Of a DNA stretch of 39,390 bases, positions 15,149 to 22,869 are shown in pieces. Both the position numbers and the translations under genes were made by a program. Each line of letters opens with the position of its first letter. The first letter of the stretch is position 1. The notes under the pieces were generated by a model that searched no databases, was not told the origin of the DNA, and was given only the letters and a program-made list of their open reading frames with translations. This stretch comes from a virus: positions 1-39,390 of the IMG/VR virus record IMGVR_UViG_3300009412_000010, one strand, 5' to 3'.

Positions 15149-15934
15149 CTAAAATGCAGCTTCGGAGGTCGTAGAGCTGGCTAAAGAACCTCCTTCATTA
15201 CTTATATTATTTGCAAAATATTTTGCCGCATCATATAGAAACATTTCTCCCTCTTCAAGCGTCCCTGCTATCTCAATACTCCAACCGAACCATGTACCAA
15301 GATCGTTAGACTCTGCTACAGTTGAGAGAGCATATTTATGACTGTACGATGGGGGAGTAAAAACATTTCCGTTACTCGATTTAACTTTAAGCCCCATCAT
15401 TACCGAATTCCAAGTACGAGATTTCTTTAATTGCGTACCGGCCATCGGTATCATCACCTGCTGAAAAGAATCCCCCTCCACCACCAGACAATAATGGGTA
15501 GCAGAAGTTTGGATATAGTTACCGTTTGCTAAAATATCTGCACCCTTCTCGTTCTTTGAAGTTTGAGACAGAATAGCAGCATCTGTATGTTGGTTAACTA
15601 AGCCACCACCACTTTCACGGGGTTGCCATTCTAAAAACATACGCTTATAAGCTACCGGTATAACTATACATTGATCACTTTCTGAGTAAAAATGGCTAGT
15701 TACTGTGTTGAATATATCCCCAGCTGCCGCTCCCTGGACATACTTACCGTCTATCTTATTTACTTCTGGGCTCAACGCCTGAAGTATCTTAAGACGGGGA
15801 ATGGTGAGGTCCTCGGGGGTGATATTTTCTAGTCCACCGGACGCATCCTCTTCAAATATAGAGATAGGTGCGGGGAGTGAGTCCTGCTTACTTGTTACTT
15901 TTTTCTGAGTTACTTTTTCATTTGCTTCTGTCAT
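15149..15934 (-). CDS. Putative ssDNA-binding protein
   Basis: A 261-residue protein with an acidic, Ser/Thr-rich N-terminus, a central beta-rich region (ITPEDLTIPRLKILQALSPE, then GAAAGDIFNTVT, CIVIPVAYKRMFLEW, MIPMAGTQLKKSRTWN) and a Ser/Ala tail ending TSEAAF. This pattern is familiar from marine phages, where it is usually placed with replication genes as a T7 gp2.5-like or other ssDNA-binding protein. No known OB-fold signature can be proved by eye. It overlaps the coiled-coil gene by 4 bases and precedes primase, which fits a single-strand-coating role. Confidence 0.6.
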   Translation of the reverse strand: MTEANEKVTQKKVTSKQDSLPAPISIFEEDASGGLENITPEDLTIPRLKILQALSPEVNKIDGKYVQGAAAGDIFNTVTSHFYSESDQCIVIPVAYKRMFLEWQPRESGGGLVNQHTDAAILSQTSKNEKGADILANGNYIQTSATHYCLVVEGDSFQQVMIPMAGTQLKKSRTWNSVMMGLKVKSSNGNVFTPPSYSHKYALSTVAESNDLGTWFGWSIEIAGTLEEGEMFLYDAAKYFANNISNEGGSLASSTTSEAAF

Positions 15935-16479
15935 TTTTTCACCTTTATCTTTTGACCTATATATACATTAAAGGTTTCGAGGGGTAGGTCGCTCCCCTTT
16001 TCAACCTGCTCTCTGACCACAGCTTTAAGAGTCATAGGTTCCACCCACTTTTTTTGGACCAGTGAGTGGCCTTCACTTTCTAGCTGTGTCATGAGTTTGG
16101 ATGCTGATTCATCTTCACCTCTGCCGAAGTTAGCTGATACAGTATTCTTTATAATGTCCCCCAGACCATTATTCTCTAACCAATGGAAACAGACATCACG
16201 GTTATCGGGGGTAATCCTTGCAGAATAATACTGCTGTATTGACATACTTGAACCGTCTGTCAATTCGAATGAGGACACACCAAGTTCTCGTAGCTTATTT
16301 GGAAGTAAATCTTCACTAATCTTTCGATAGTCACTTTTCAATGACTTTAAATGTTCTTCTTCAAGCTGAATTTTTTCTTCTAATTCTGTTAACTGATGAC
16401 CCAGTTCACTTATATTTTTTAAATCATCAGCTGTGATGTCTTGTGTAACATCACTCTCCATTTTATCCACTATTCCCAT
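15931..16479 (-). CDS. Coiled-coil protein of the replication operon
   Basis: A 182-residue protein with a coiled coil at roughly residues 20-60 (LGHQLTELEEKIQLEEEHLK, then SLKSDYRKISEDLLP) followed by an alpha/beta region (GVSSFELTDGSSMSIQQYYS; later DVCFHWLENNGLGDIIKNTV). I do not recognise a named family, though this plan is common in marine phages beside the ssDNA-binding gene. It overlaps that gene by 4 bases (ATGA) and the upstream gene by 10, so the three are co-translated. A partner of the ssDNA-binding protein or a recombination accessory is plausible. Confidence 0.65.
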   Translation of the reverse strand: MGIVDKMESDVTQDITADDLKNISELGHQLTELEEKIQLEEEHLKSLKSDYRKISEDLLPNKLRELGVSSFELTDGSSMSIQQYYSARITPDNRDVCFHWLENNGLGDIIKNTVSANFGRGEDESASKLMTQLESEGHSLVQKKWVEPMTLKAVVREQVEKGSDLPLETFNVYIGQKIKVKK

Positions 16480-16796
16480 AACTGCACCTCAATTGAATGA
16501 TACTTATACTCCCGGTTGTCCCATTTAAGAAACCTAACTCGGCCATCGTTATAGTCTGCTGCAATAGCAGTACTCATTCCAATAACCACAGGATCACCTA
16601 TTGGTAATAGGTAATCGTTGTCGTTAAAATTTCTTAATTTTGTTTGAAGCGTAGAGACTACTTCTTGTGGAGTCCACAACAGTGTGTTGTTAGTTGATTC
16701 ACTCAGGAGAAACTGGAATTCTCCATAATCAAGTGCAGAAGTGATGTTTTTCTTTTCGTCGGGTTTTTGTACAATATAAACTGTCGATTTTGACAC
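16470..16796 (-). CDS. Operon-leading small hypothetical protein
   Basis: A 108-residue protein starting at GTG (SKSTVYIVQKPDEKKNITSA). It is beta-rich with LLPIGDPVVIGMSTAIAADY, then GRVRFLKWDNREYKYHSIEV. I do not recognise it. It heads the leftward early operon, 38 bases after the TATAATAAATAGGTA element, and overlaps the coiled-coil gene. It has no cysteine, signal peptide or membrane span. First-gene position suggests early high expression, as for host-takeover proteins, but nothing in the sequence shows such a role. Confidence 0.65.
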   Translation of the reverse strand: MSKSTVYIVQKPDEKKNITSALDYGEFQFLLSESTNNTLLWTPQEVVSTLQTKLRNFNDNDYLLPIGDPVVIGMSTAIAADYNDGRVRFLKWDNREYKYHSIEVQLWE

Positions 16797-17087
16797 AATT
16801 CTTGTCTCTTACTTATTGGGGTAAACGAAACTTATACCTATTTATTATAGGGTAATTTTATTTGGATAAAAGCATCCGTGGTAAAAAAATGATAATAGTC
16901 AATAAGCTAATAGGGTGCTAGCTAAAATTCTTTATAAATTAAGTACCTATGGAATTATTGACAAAAGTATTATCGGGGTATTAGCGGTTTAGTGGTAATT
17001 ATGCTAAAACATGTATATATTCTTAACCTTTTCTATACGATACTACGGTAAAGCCTATTTAGAAAGGACTTATAAAAAAGAAACCTG
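16797..17087. promoter_or_regulatory. Divergent control region between the early operon and the SNF2 gene
   Basis: This 291-base A+T-rich gap separates the leftward early operon from the rightward helicase gene and contains no gene. Leftward, TATAATAAATAGGTA (16835-16849) is identical to the element ahead of DUF932. Rightward, TTGACA occurs at 16958-16963, but the sequence 17 bases on is TTAGCG, a poor -10; TATGCT (17000-17005) and TATATT (17014-17019) are other weak candidates. Runs of A/T and the head-to-head gene order also make it a candidate replication origin, without direct evidence. Confidence 0.5.
16835..16849 (-). promoter_or_regulatory. TATAATAAATAGGTA element ahead of the early operon
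   Basis: Same 15-base sequence as at 4903-4917, reading on the minus strand, 38 bases before the GTG of the first early gene. It contains a perfect -10 hexamer (TATAAT). No consensus -35 is at normal spacing. Confidence 0.4.
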
Positions 17088-18527
17088 ATGAACTTTTTAT
17101 TCAAAACAAAACCTTACCAGCACCAACTAGACGCCTTGAACACTTCTTGTGAAAGAAAAGAGTTTGCTCTCTTTATGGAAATGGGGTGCGGTAAGTCTAA
17201 GGTTGTAATTGATAATTTTATTTATCTGTATAGACAAGAAAAACTAAACGGGGTTGTCATACTTGCCCCTAAGGGAGTCTATGACACATGGTACAGTAAA
17301 GAGATACCAAGGCACACCCCAGAAGAAACCAATTACCATGTTGTAAAGTGGTCTAATTCTAGTACAAAGAAAAACAAGAAACTGTTATCCAGTTTGTCAG
17401 AAGAACCCGAAAGGCTCAATATTCTTATAATGAACATAGAAGCACTGAGTACAAAAAAGGGTACTCAGTTTGTGACTGATTTTTTATTCAAAAGAAAATC
17501 TATGTTCATAATAGATGAAAGTACAACCATAAAGAATCATAAAGCAAAAAGAACAATTAACGCTGTTCGTTTAGGGAAATACGCCTACTACAAAAGAATA
17601 CTGACCGGTAGTCCGGTAACTAAGAGTCCTCTTGACTTATATAGTCAGGCATATTTCTTAGATCCTAGTTTATTGGGCTTTAGTAGTTACTACTCGTTTA
17701 GAGCGAGATATGCTAATCTAGCCGCCCGTTCTGCTAACGGTAGGACGTATAAGCAGGTACTAGGGTACAAAAACCTGACAGAATTAAACGAGAGTCTCCT
17801 TGAATTTAGTAGTAGAGTACTGAAAAAGGACTGTTTAGATCTTCCTGATAAAATCTACCTGAAAAGAAGTATTCAAACAACAGATGAACAAAGACGTATC
17901 TATAAAGAACTACAAAAACAAGCGAAGGCTTCTCTTAGTCAGGGGACAGTGACTATAACACATCTAATTACTCAGATAATTAGATTACATCAAGTTTCTT
18001 GTGGTTTTGTAAAACTTGACAACGGTAACATTACTGAAATACCTAATCAAAGATTACCGGAGCTCCTGGAAATACTGGAAGAAACTGATGGTAAGGTAAT
18101 TATCTGGGCCAACTATAGGCACGATATTCAAAAAATAGAAAAGGAACTAGCTAAACTTTACGGAGAAGAGTCAATAGGTACTTACTATGGAGATGTGCCA
18201 CAAGACCGTAGAGAAGAAGTGATTAATAAATTTCAAGACCCGGACAGCCCGCTACGATTTTTTGTTGGTAATACACAGACCGGCGGGTATGGTATCACTC
18301 TAACTGCTGCTAATACTGTTATCTATTATTCTAATAACTATGATCTAGAAAAGCGGCTTCAGTCTGAGGATCGGGCGCACCGTATTGGTCAAACCAATAA
18401 AGTCACCTATATTGATATTGTTTGTGAACGCACAGTAGACGAAAAAATAGTTAAGGCACTAAGAATGAAACAAAATATTGCTCAAACAGTGCTTGGTGAA
18501 GAAAAATGGAAAAATTGGTTGGTTTAA
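17088..18527 (+). CDS. SNF2-family DEAD-like helicase/ATPase
   Basis: A 479-residue superfamily 2 ATPase and the only plus-strand gene in the window. It has a Q-like KPYQHQLDAL, Walker A EMGCGKSK, motif Ia VVILAPKGV, Walker B FIIDEST (DEST replacing DEAH), motif III LTGSPVTKSPLDLYSQ, motif IV KVIIWANYRHDI, motif V TQTGGYGITLTAAN and motif VI QSEDRAHRIGQ, the SNF2 hallmark. Phage SNF2 proteins are thought to remodel protein-DNA complexes or aid replication and recombination. The ATG lies after a weak ribosome site (AAAGAAACCTG). Its stop overlaps the stop of the opposing gene within TTAA. Confidence 0.92.
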   Translation: MNFLFKTKPYQHQLDALNTSCERKEFALFMEMGCGKSKVVIDNFIYLYRQEKLNGVVILAPKGVYDTWYSKEIPRHTPEETNYHVVKWSNSSTKKNKKLLSSLSEEPERLNILIMNIEALSTKKGTQFVTDFLFKRKSMFIIDESTTIKNHKAKRTINAVRLGKYAYYKRILTGSPVTKSPLDLYSQAYFLDPSLLGFSSYYSFRARYANLAARSANGRTYKQVLGYKNLTELNESLLEFSSRVLKKDCLDLPDKIYLKRSIQTTDEQRRIYKELQKQAKASLSQGTVTITHLITQIIRLHQVSCGFVKLDNGNITEIPNQRLPELLEILEETDGKVIIWANYRHDIQKIEKELAKLYGEESIGTYYGDVPQDRREEVINKFQDPDSPLRFFVGNTQTGGYGITLTAANTVIYYSNNYDLEKRLQSEDRAHRIGQTNKVTYIDIVCERTVDEKIVKALRMKQNIAQTVLGEEKWKNWLV

Positions 18528-19681
18528 GTTGGTAGGATGCCGACAAGACCACCTAGATTTCTTCTTGTTCTTGCAGCACTCGCTGCAGGCATTGATTGTC
18601 TACCTAATGCCCCTCGAAGTTCTTCAATTTGTTGTTGTAAATTAGTTGGGTCAAATCCTGGAATTTTTCTATTCTCTAGAGCACCCAACCTCGCTTGAAG
18701 ATCACTCGGATCAAACCCTGGAATTTTTCTATTCTCTAGAGCACCTAGCCGCCTTTGAAGACCACTCGGATCAAACGTAGGAATTTCTCTATTCTCTAGA
18801 GCACCTAGCCGCCCTTGAAGATCACTCGGATCAAACCCTGGAATTTTTCTATTCTCTAGAGCACCTAGCCGCCTTTGAAGAGCACTCGGGTCAAATCCAC
18901 CTCTATTCTCTAGAGCACCTAGCCGCCCTTGAAGACCACTCGGATCAAATCCACCTCTATTCTCTAGAGCACCTAACCGCCTTTGAAGACCACTCGGATC
19001 AAATCCTGGAATTTCTCTATTCTCTAGAGCATCTAACCTCGCTTGAAGACCACTCGGATCAAATGCAGGAGGAGCTACTGTCTCCTCTCCGGCTTCTAAT
19101 AAAGAAGGAGGAGCCCATCTAAGGGGAATTCCCTCTATCCCAAAACCGCCGGCAGCCGGTGGTCCGGGTCCAAGATCATCCTTAAAAATGAAGTGTTTCT
19201 CCTGATCTAAAAGCGAGTCAATATAATCCCTATCTCCAGAGATTGAGTCAATAAAGTCTCTATCAGAGAAATCATTATGTTCTGATATATAAGCAGATTC
19301 AGGTAGACCATGTGCCTGGGCTACTACCGTATAATCATTTAGCGTTTCTTGACGTGGAGTCGTCGATGCTGGATATACTGGATATGAAGGTGGACGTGGG
19401 TTAGCCCCGACGCCACCGCCACCACCGTCGTCTGAAGGTGGAGATAAGAACCTTCGGTAAGTCTCCCTTTGCATCTCCATTAATTTTTCTCTATCGGCTT
19501 GCCCACCGGGGTCTGTTCTTGGGGGATTAACTAAAGAAGCTATCCCCGGAGCACGGTCATACATCCTTGCTAAATGATCTCCCAGAGGACTAGGGCTAGG
19601 TCTAGGGGGTCTTTTATTTGGGGGGACTTGAATTGGTCGCGGTGGCGGCAGCGAAGGATTTCTTCCAGTATATAAAGCCAT
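18524..19681 (-). CDS. Proline-rich virion-associated protein with FDPS-LQ-RLGALENR repeats
   Basis: A 385-residue protein that I cannot assign to a family. Residues 1-110 are Pro-rich and probably disordered. Residues 207-361 hold eight tandem units of 18 or 20 residues, FDPSxLQxRLGALENR plus a GG or xIPG linker. LQxRLxALE has heptad-like spacing, so each unit is probably a short coiled-coil or helical segment broken by Pro/Gly, as in trimeric fibre stalks. It is the last gene of the late block and starts at an ATG just after the ejection-like protein. Tail or internal scaffold is my guess. Confidence 0.7.
   Translation of the reverse strand: MALYTGRNPSLPPPRPIQVPPNKRPPRPSPSPLGDHLARMYDRAPGIASLVNPPRTDPGGQADREKLMEMQRETYRRFLSPPSDDGGGGGVGANPRPPSYPVYPASTTPRQETLNDYTVVAQAHGLPESAYISEHNDFSDRDFIDSISGDRDYIDSLLDQEKHFIFKDDLGPGPPAAGGFGIEGIPLRWAPPSLLEAGEETVAPPAFDPSGLQARLDALENREIPGFDPSGLQRRLGALENRGGFDPSGLQGRLGALENRGGFDPSALQRRLGALENRKIPGFDPSDLQGRLGALENREIPTFDPSGLQRRLGALENRKIPGFDPSDLQARLGALENRKIPGFDPTNLQQQIEELRGALGRQSMPAASAARTRRNLGGLVGILPT
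18599..19063. repeat. Tandem 54/60-bp coding repeats
   Basis: Eight in-frame units encode FDPS-LQ-RLGALENR. Spacings between successive Phe codons are 60, 54, 54, 60, 60, 60 and 60 bases. Inner units are nearly identical at base level (the stretch TTCTCTAGAGCACCTAGCCG recurs on the plus strand), while the last is degenerate. This indicates recent expansion by slippage or recombination. Confidence 0.9.
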
Positions 19682-22600
19682 TTATCCATCCATCCTATAT
19701 TTTAGCGGCATACCTAGATTCTTAACCACATGACCACCATATCTAAAAGTTCTATTGAGACCACCTAAGTCTTCATCAAACTGACGTTCTTGCCATCCCG
19801 GAATACCCATGTGGAGAGTTTGTTCTGGTTCAGTACCTGTGTACTCTCGTCCCGCTTCTTTTTCTCGGGGGGTATCAACCTCTTCTCTATAAAATATCCT
19901 TCCTATTTCTCTTACTACTGCTCTTGTAACTGGATTTTTTTGCCACTTATCTTGCATAATAACATTGTATAATTTATCTGGATCTGATAAAAGTTCTAAT
20001 TGTCTTCTTGATGCGTTACCACCATAAATAGTTTTAACAGCAGTCATTACACGACCGGGAGTTGTAAATATACCAACGTAAGCTCTTGCCAAAGAGGTTA
20101 AACTTCTTAGTATAAACTGATCTTCTTTAGAAAGTTGAGCTGGGCCTAGATCATCATAGGGTTTTATCTTTGCAGCTATATTAGATAATTGGCTTCTAAA
20201 TTTTGTACCGAACCAAATTTCCATGGCATCGCCATGATCATCTAAATATTGTTCTATCTTCCCTCCATTAAATGTAGCTTCATTTAATGCGCCCTTTGAT
20301 TGTGTTTTCTCCATCATATCTCGAAAGATATAGGCTTTATAAGAGTCTATGAGTTCTTGATTATTAGAATCAGAGACTGCTTCAAATAATTCTCTGGTGG
20401 AGGTTATTTTTCCTGGTCCCCAAGTTAGGTTGAAAACTTTTTCTTTTTCTTTTAGATCTACGATATTTGTTAAGGTAGTAGATCTAGCTAGTGCATCTCT
20501 AGTTTTTGTTAAAGCTATTTCATTTTGCTTATAGGATTTAATGAAGGCTTCGGCACTATCAAACTGGGCTATTTCATCTTCTGTAAAGAATTTTCGAATA
20601 ACATCGCCGTTTTTATCCATAAAGTTTTTGTAAGCCTGCACTGATCTAGGCTTTAATACTCCACCTTGTTCAGTAACAACTTTATTCATAAATTCATTGC
20701 GTAGACCTGCCCTCAGACCTAGTAGCCCAGTTGTATTTTCTGGATCTAATAGAACACTATCAATAAACTCAGGTGAGTTTAACGTACCGTCGGAATTTCT
20801 AGTTATGTTGGATCGTAAGAAATCAACAAATCCTTCATACGCTTGTCTATCTCCCTGAACATACTTGTCCGCACTGACGCTTTGAAGAGCCAGCATATTT
20901 TTCACTAAGCGATTCTTATAGTTTTCTTGGAATTCTCTATATAAGGTTTCAGCCGCTTCAAATTCAGCCGCTGCTCCTGGGTGACCTCTTTGTTCTAGTG
21001 CGTTTCTGCGGATAGTTAGCATGCTATCTCGTATTTTTACCAAGTCGTCTGTGTTTCTACCTCGAGCCCGTTGTTCGTTTATGATTGATCTTAATCTACT
21101 TAAATCTCTTGTAAAAACTTCGTGAGATTTCATGTTACCTTGAGAAATAGACTCTAAAATTCCCTGAAGTCTATTGGCTTCTGTTGAATCAGGGAGGCCT
21201 TGCTCCCTGATAATTTTAGCTATGCTTTTTACAGGGTTTTCTAAGGTGCTGTAATTATAGGGCTTGAGTCTTCTATCGCCAAAACCTGATTTTTTTGCGA
21301 TGTCATCGTAGGCAGTATCTACGGCTTGAGATGCCCTATTACTTGCGAGTTTCCATGTCGTCCTTATACTTTGGCCTGCGGTTGCAGCAGAAACACCTCC
21401 TTCTCCAAGTTCTCTAAAAATAGCGTCTGACGAATTTGCTAAATCTGTAAGTGCTTTTTCAGCCTGTTGCATTCTAGGATTAGTTTCTAAGGCTTGTCTT
21501 GCAGCTTCACTAAAGTCCATTCCTCTGGCTGCTCTAGCACCGGGACCGGCTTCTGCCGCTGCTAAACTTGGTGGTATACCTTCTCTTTCATATATAGATC
21601 TTACGGCTGCTGTTTTTCCTTTTTCTTGTCTAGCAAATAATTGTCTAAGATACTCCCCAGCTGGTGAGTCTGTGCCAGCTTCTGAACGTAAGTATTGCTC
21701 AAGTCCTACTGCATCAGTTTTTTTAATCGGTACACCCGAGTCCGCGGCCCCCAGCATAACTTGAGGGACAGTTTGATCTAATAACTGTCCTCCCTGCACG
21801 GCAGCAACATCTTCAGCTACTTCCTGCTGGGCATTAAAATCTGATGCTCCTCTTGGCGGTTGTACTGTCTGTATTTCACTAGGATCTGTTGATCCTAATG
21901 GTCTCACGGTGGTAGCTTGTGGGTTGTTGACTCGTGCCTTTTCATATGCTGCTACAAATTCATCTTCATCTACTGGAAATGCTTTTCCTGGGCTGCTAAT
22001 TCTAAATGCCCATTTTGCTACTTTAAATAGGGGGATGGCCCCTAAACCCCACGCTGCGGTATTAACTGCTTCATCCACGGCTTCATCCACTATATTATAT
22101 CCCGGTGGGAGGAAACCTCGATCTTTTAGCCCTTGTAAATTCATTAGTCTCCAGACTAAAGTTCCTACAGTTTCTCCCACTAAAACACCACCCCCAGTTC
22201 CTATTACAGTACCTGTTAAACTGCCTAGAGCACCCCCAGCTACAGCACCTGCTACTTCAGCAGAGATAGGCTCAGCAAGAGCTGCAAAATCAGCCCATTG
22301 CATTCCCGGAGGATTTATAATAGTGGGTTTATTATTGTTTAATGGATCGTTAAAGATTAACTTGTCAACATGTGGATCGTATCTGACCCTATAATCATAA
22401 GTACGCGGTATATCATACTCTTCGGCATAAAGTGTTTGTATAACCCTTTGTGCCCAGTATGGATCCTCTGCAACCTCTGTAGGTAACTGAGAAATTATTT
22501 TATTGGCATCATTACCTGCGCCACCTGTAAAATCCACCCCTGTGTATTTAGATTTAACTTCGGGGCGAGCTGTTGGTAAATAATTTTCTACAAAAAATGG

Positions 22601-22867
22601 ATCGTTCGCTAATATTCCTTTTTCAATTGCAGCTTCTTCTGCAGCCCTATTCGACATATAGTCTGCAAGAGGGGCAACCCAGTGTTGACCAGGAGTAGGA
22701 GGACGTTCAGTATAGCCAAATTCCCCAAGTTTGGAGAGTCTTTCTTGTTCTGCTGTTTGTTGTTGCGTTTGTTGCGCTTGATCTCTACCAGCTTGTCTTA
22801 GCCTTTCAGCTGCTATCTCATCAAGTATTGATGTAAGATCTACTATATCTTCATTGCCATTTGACAT
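19682..22867 (-). CDS. Large internal virion (DNA ejection-like) protein
   Basis: A 1061-residue protein. The N-terminus is acidic and helical. Residues near 195-235 form a Gly/Ala-rich hydrophobic stretch (EVAGAVAGGALGSLTGTVIG) like a membrane-inserting glycine zipper. Residues 420-880 are long charged helices. This composition, size and position (late block, after the tail genes, with other giant helical proteins) fits an internal core protein that is ejected into the host with the DNA. I find no lytic transglycosylase motif. The start is ATG; the previous gene ends 2 bases upstream. Confidence 0.65.
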   Translation of the reverse strand: MSNGNEDIVDLTSILDEIAAERLRQAGRDQAQQTQQQTAEQERLSKLGEFGYTERPPTPGQHWVAPLADYMSNRAAEEAAIEKGILANDPFFVENYLPTARPEVKSKYTGVDFTGGAGNDANKIISQLPTEVAEDPYWAQRVIQTLYAEEYDIPRTYDYRVRYDPHVDKLIFNDPLNNNKPTIINPPGMQWADFAALAEPISAEVAGAVAGGALGSLTGTVIGTGGGVLVGETVGTLVWRLMNLQGLKDRGFLPPGYNIVDEAVDEAVNTAAWGLGAIPLFKVAKWAFRISSPGKAFPVDEDEFVAAYEKARVNNPQATTVRPLGSTDPSEIQTVQPPRGASDFNAQQEVAEDVAAVQGGQLLDQTVPQVMLGAADSGVPIKKTDAVGLEQYLRSEAGTDSPAGEYLRQLFARQEKGKTAAVRSIYEREGIPPSLAAAEAGPGARAARGMDFSEAARQALETNPRMQQAEKALTDLANSSDAIFRELGEGGVSAATAGQSIRTTWKLASNRASQAVDTAYDDIAKKSGFGDRRLKPYNYSTLENPVKSIAKIIREQGLPDSTEANRLQGILESISQGNMKSHEVFTRDLSRLRSIINEQRARGRNTDDLVKIRDSMLTIRRNALEQRGHPGAAAEFEAAETLYREFQENYKNRLVKNMLALQSVSADKYVQGDRQAYEGFVDFLRSNITRNSDGTLNSPEFIDSVLLDPENTTGLLGLRAGLRNEFMNKVVTEQGGVLKPRSVQAYKNFMDKNGDVIRKFFTEDEIAQFDSAEAFIKSYKQNEIALTKTRDALARSTTLTNIVDLKEKEKVFNLTWGPGKITSTRELFEAVSDSNNQELIDSYKAYIFRDMMEKTQSKGALNEATFNGGKIEQYLDDHGDAMEIWFGTKFRSQLSNIAAKIKPYDDLGPAQLSKEDQFILRSLTSLARAYVGIFTTPGRVMTAVKTIYGGNASRRQLELLSDPDKLYNVIMQDKWQKNPVTRAVVREIGRIFYREEVDTPREKEAGREYTGTEPEQTLHMGIPGWQERQFDEDLGGLNRTFRYGGHVVKNLGMPLKYRMDG

Positions 22868-22869
22868 TA

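Noticed and set aside
16958-16986. Consensus sigma70 promoter for the SNF2 gene
   Set aside because: TTGACA is present, but the hexamer at 17-base spacing is TTAGCG, so I only list it as a weak part of the control region.
18599-19063. Regular repeats considered as a CRISPR array
   Set aside because: Repeats are in frame, lack unique spacers and encode a protein repeat; no cas genes apart from a Cas4-like phage nuclease that is common in phages.
21909-22394. 161-codon plus-strand open frame inside the 1061-residue virion gene
   Set aside because: It is antisense to a long well-formed gene, has a low-complexity Pro/Ala/Ser sequence and no ribosome site or conserved motif.
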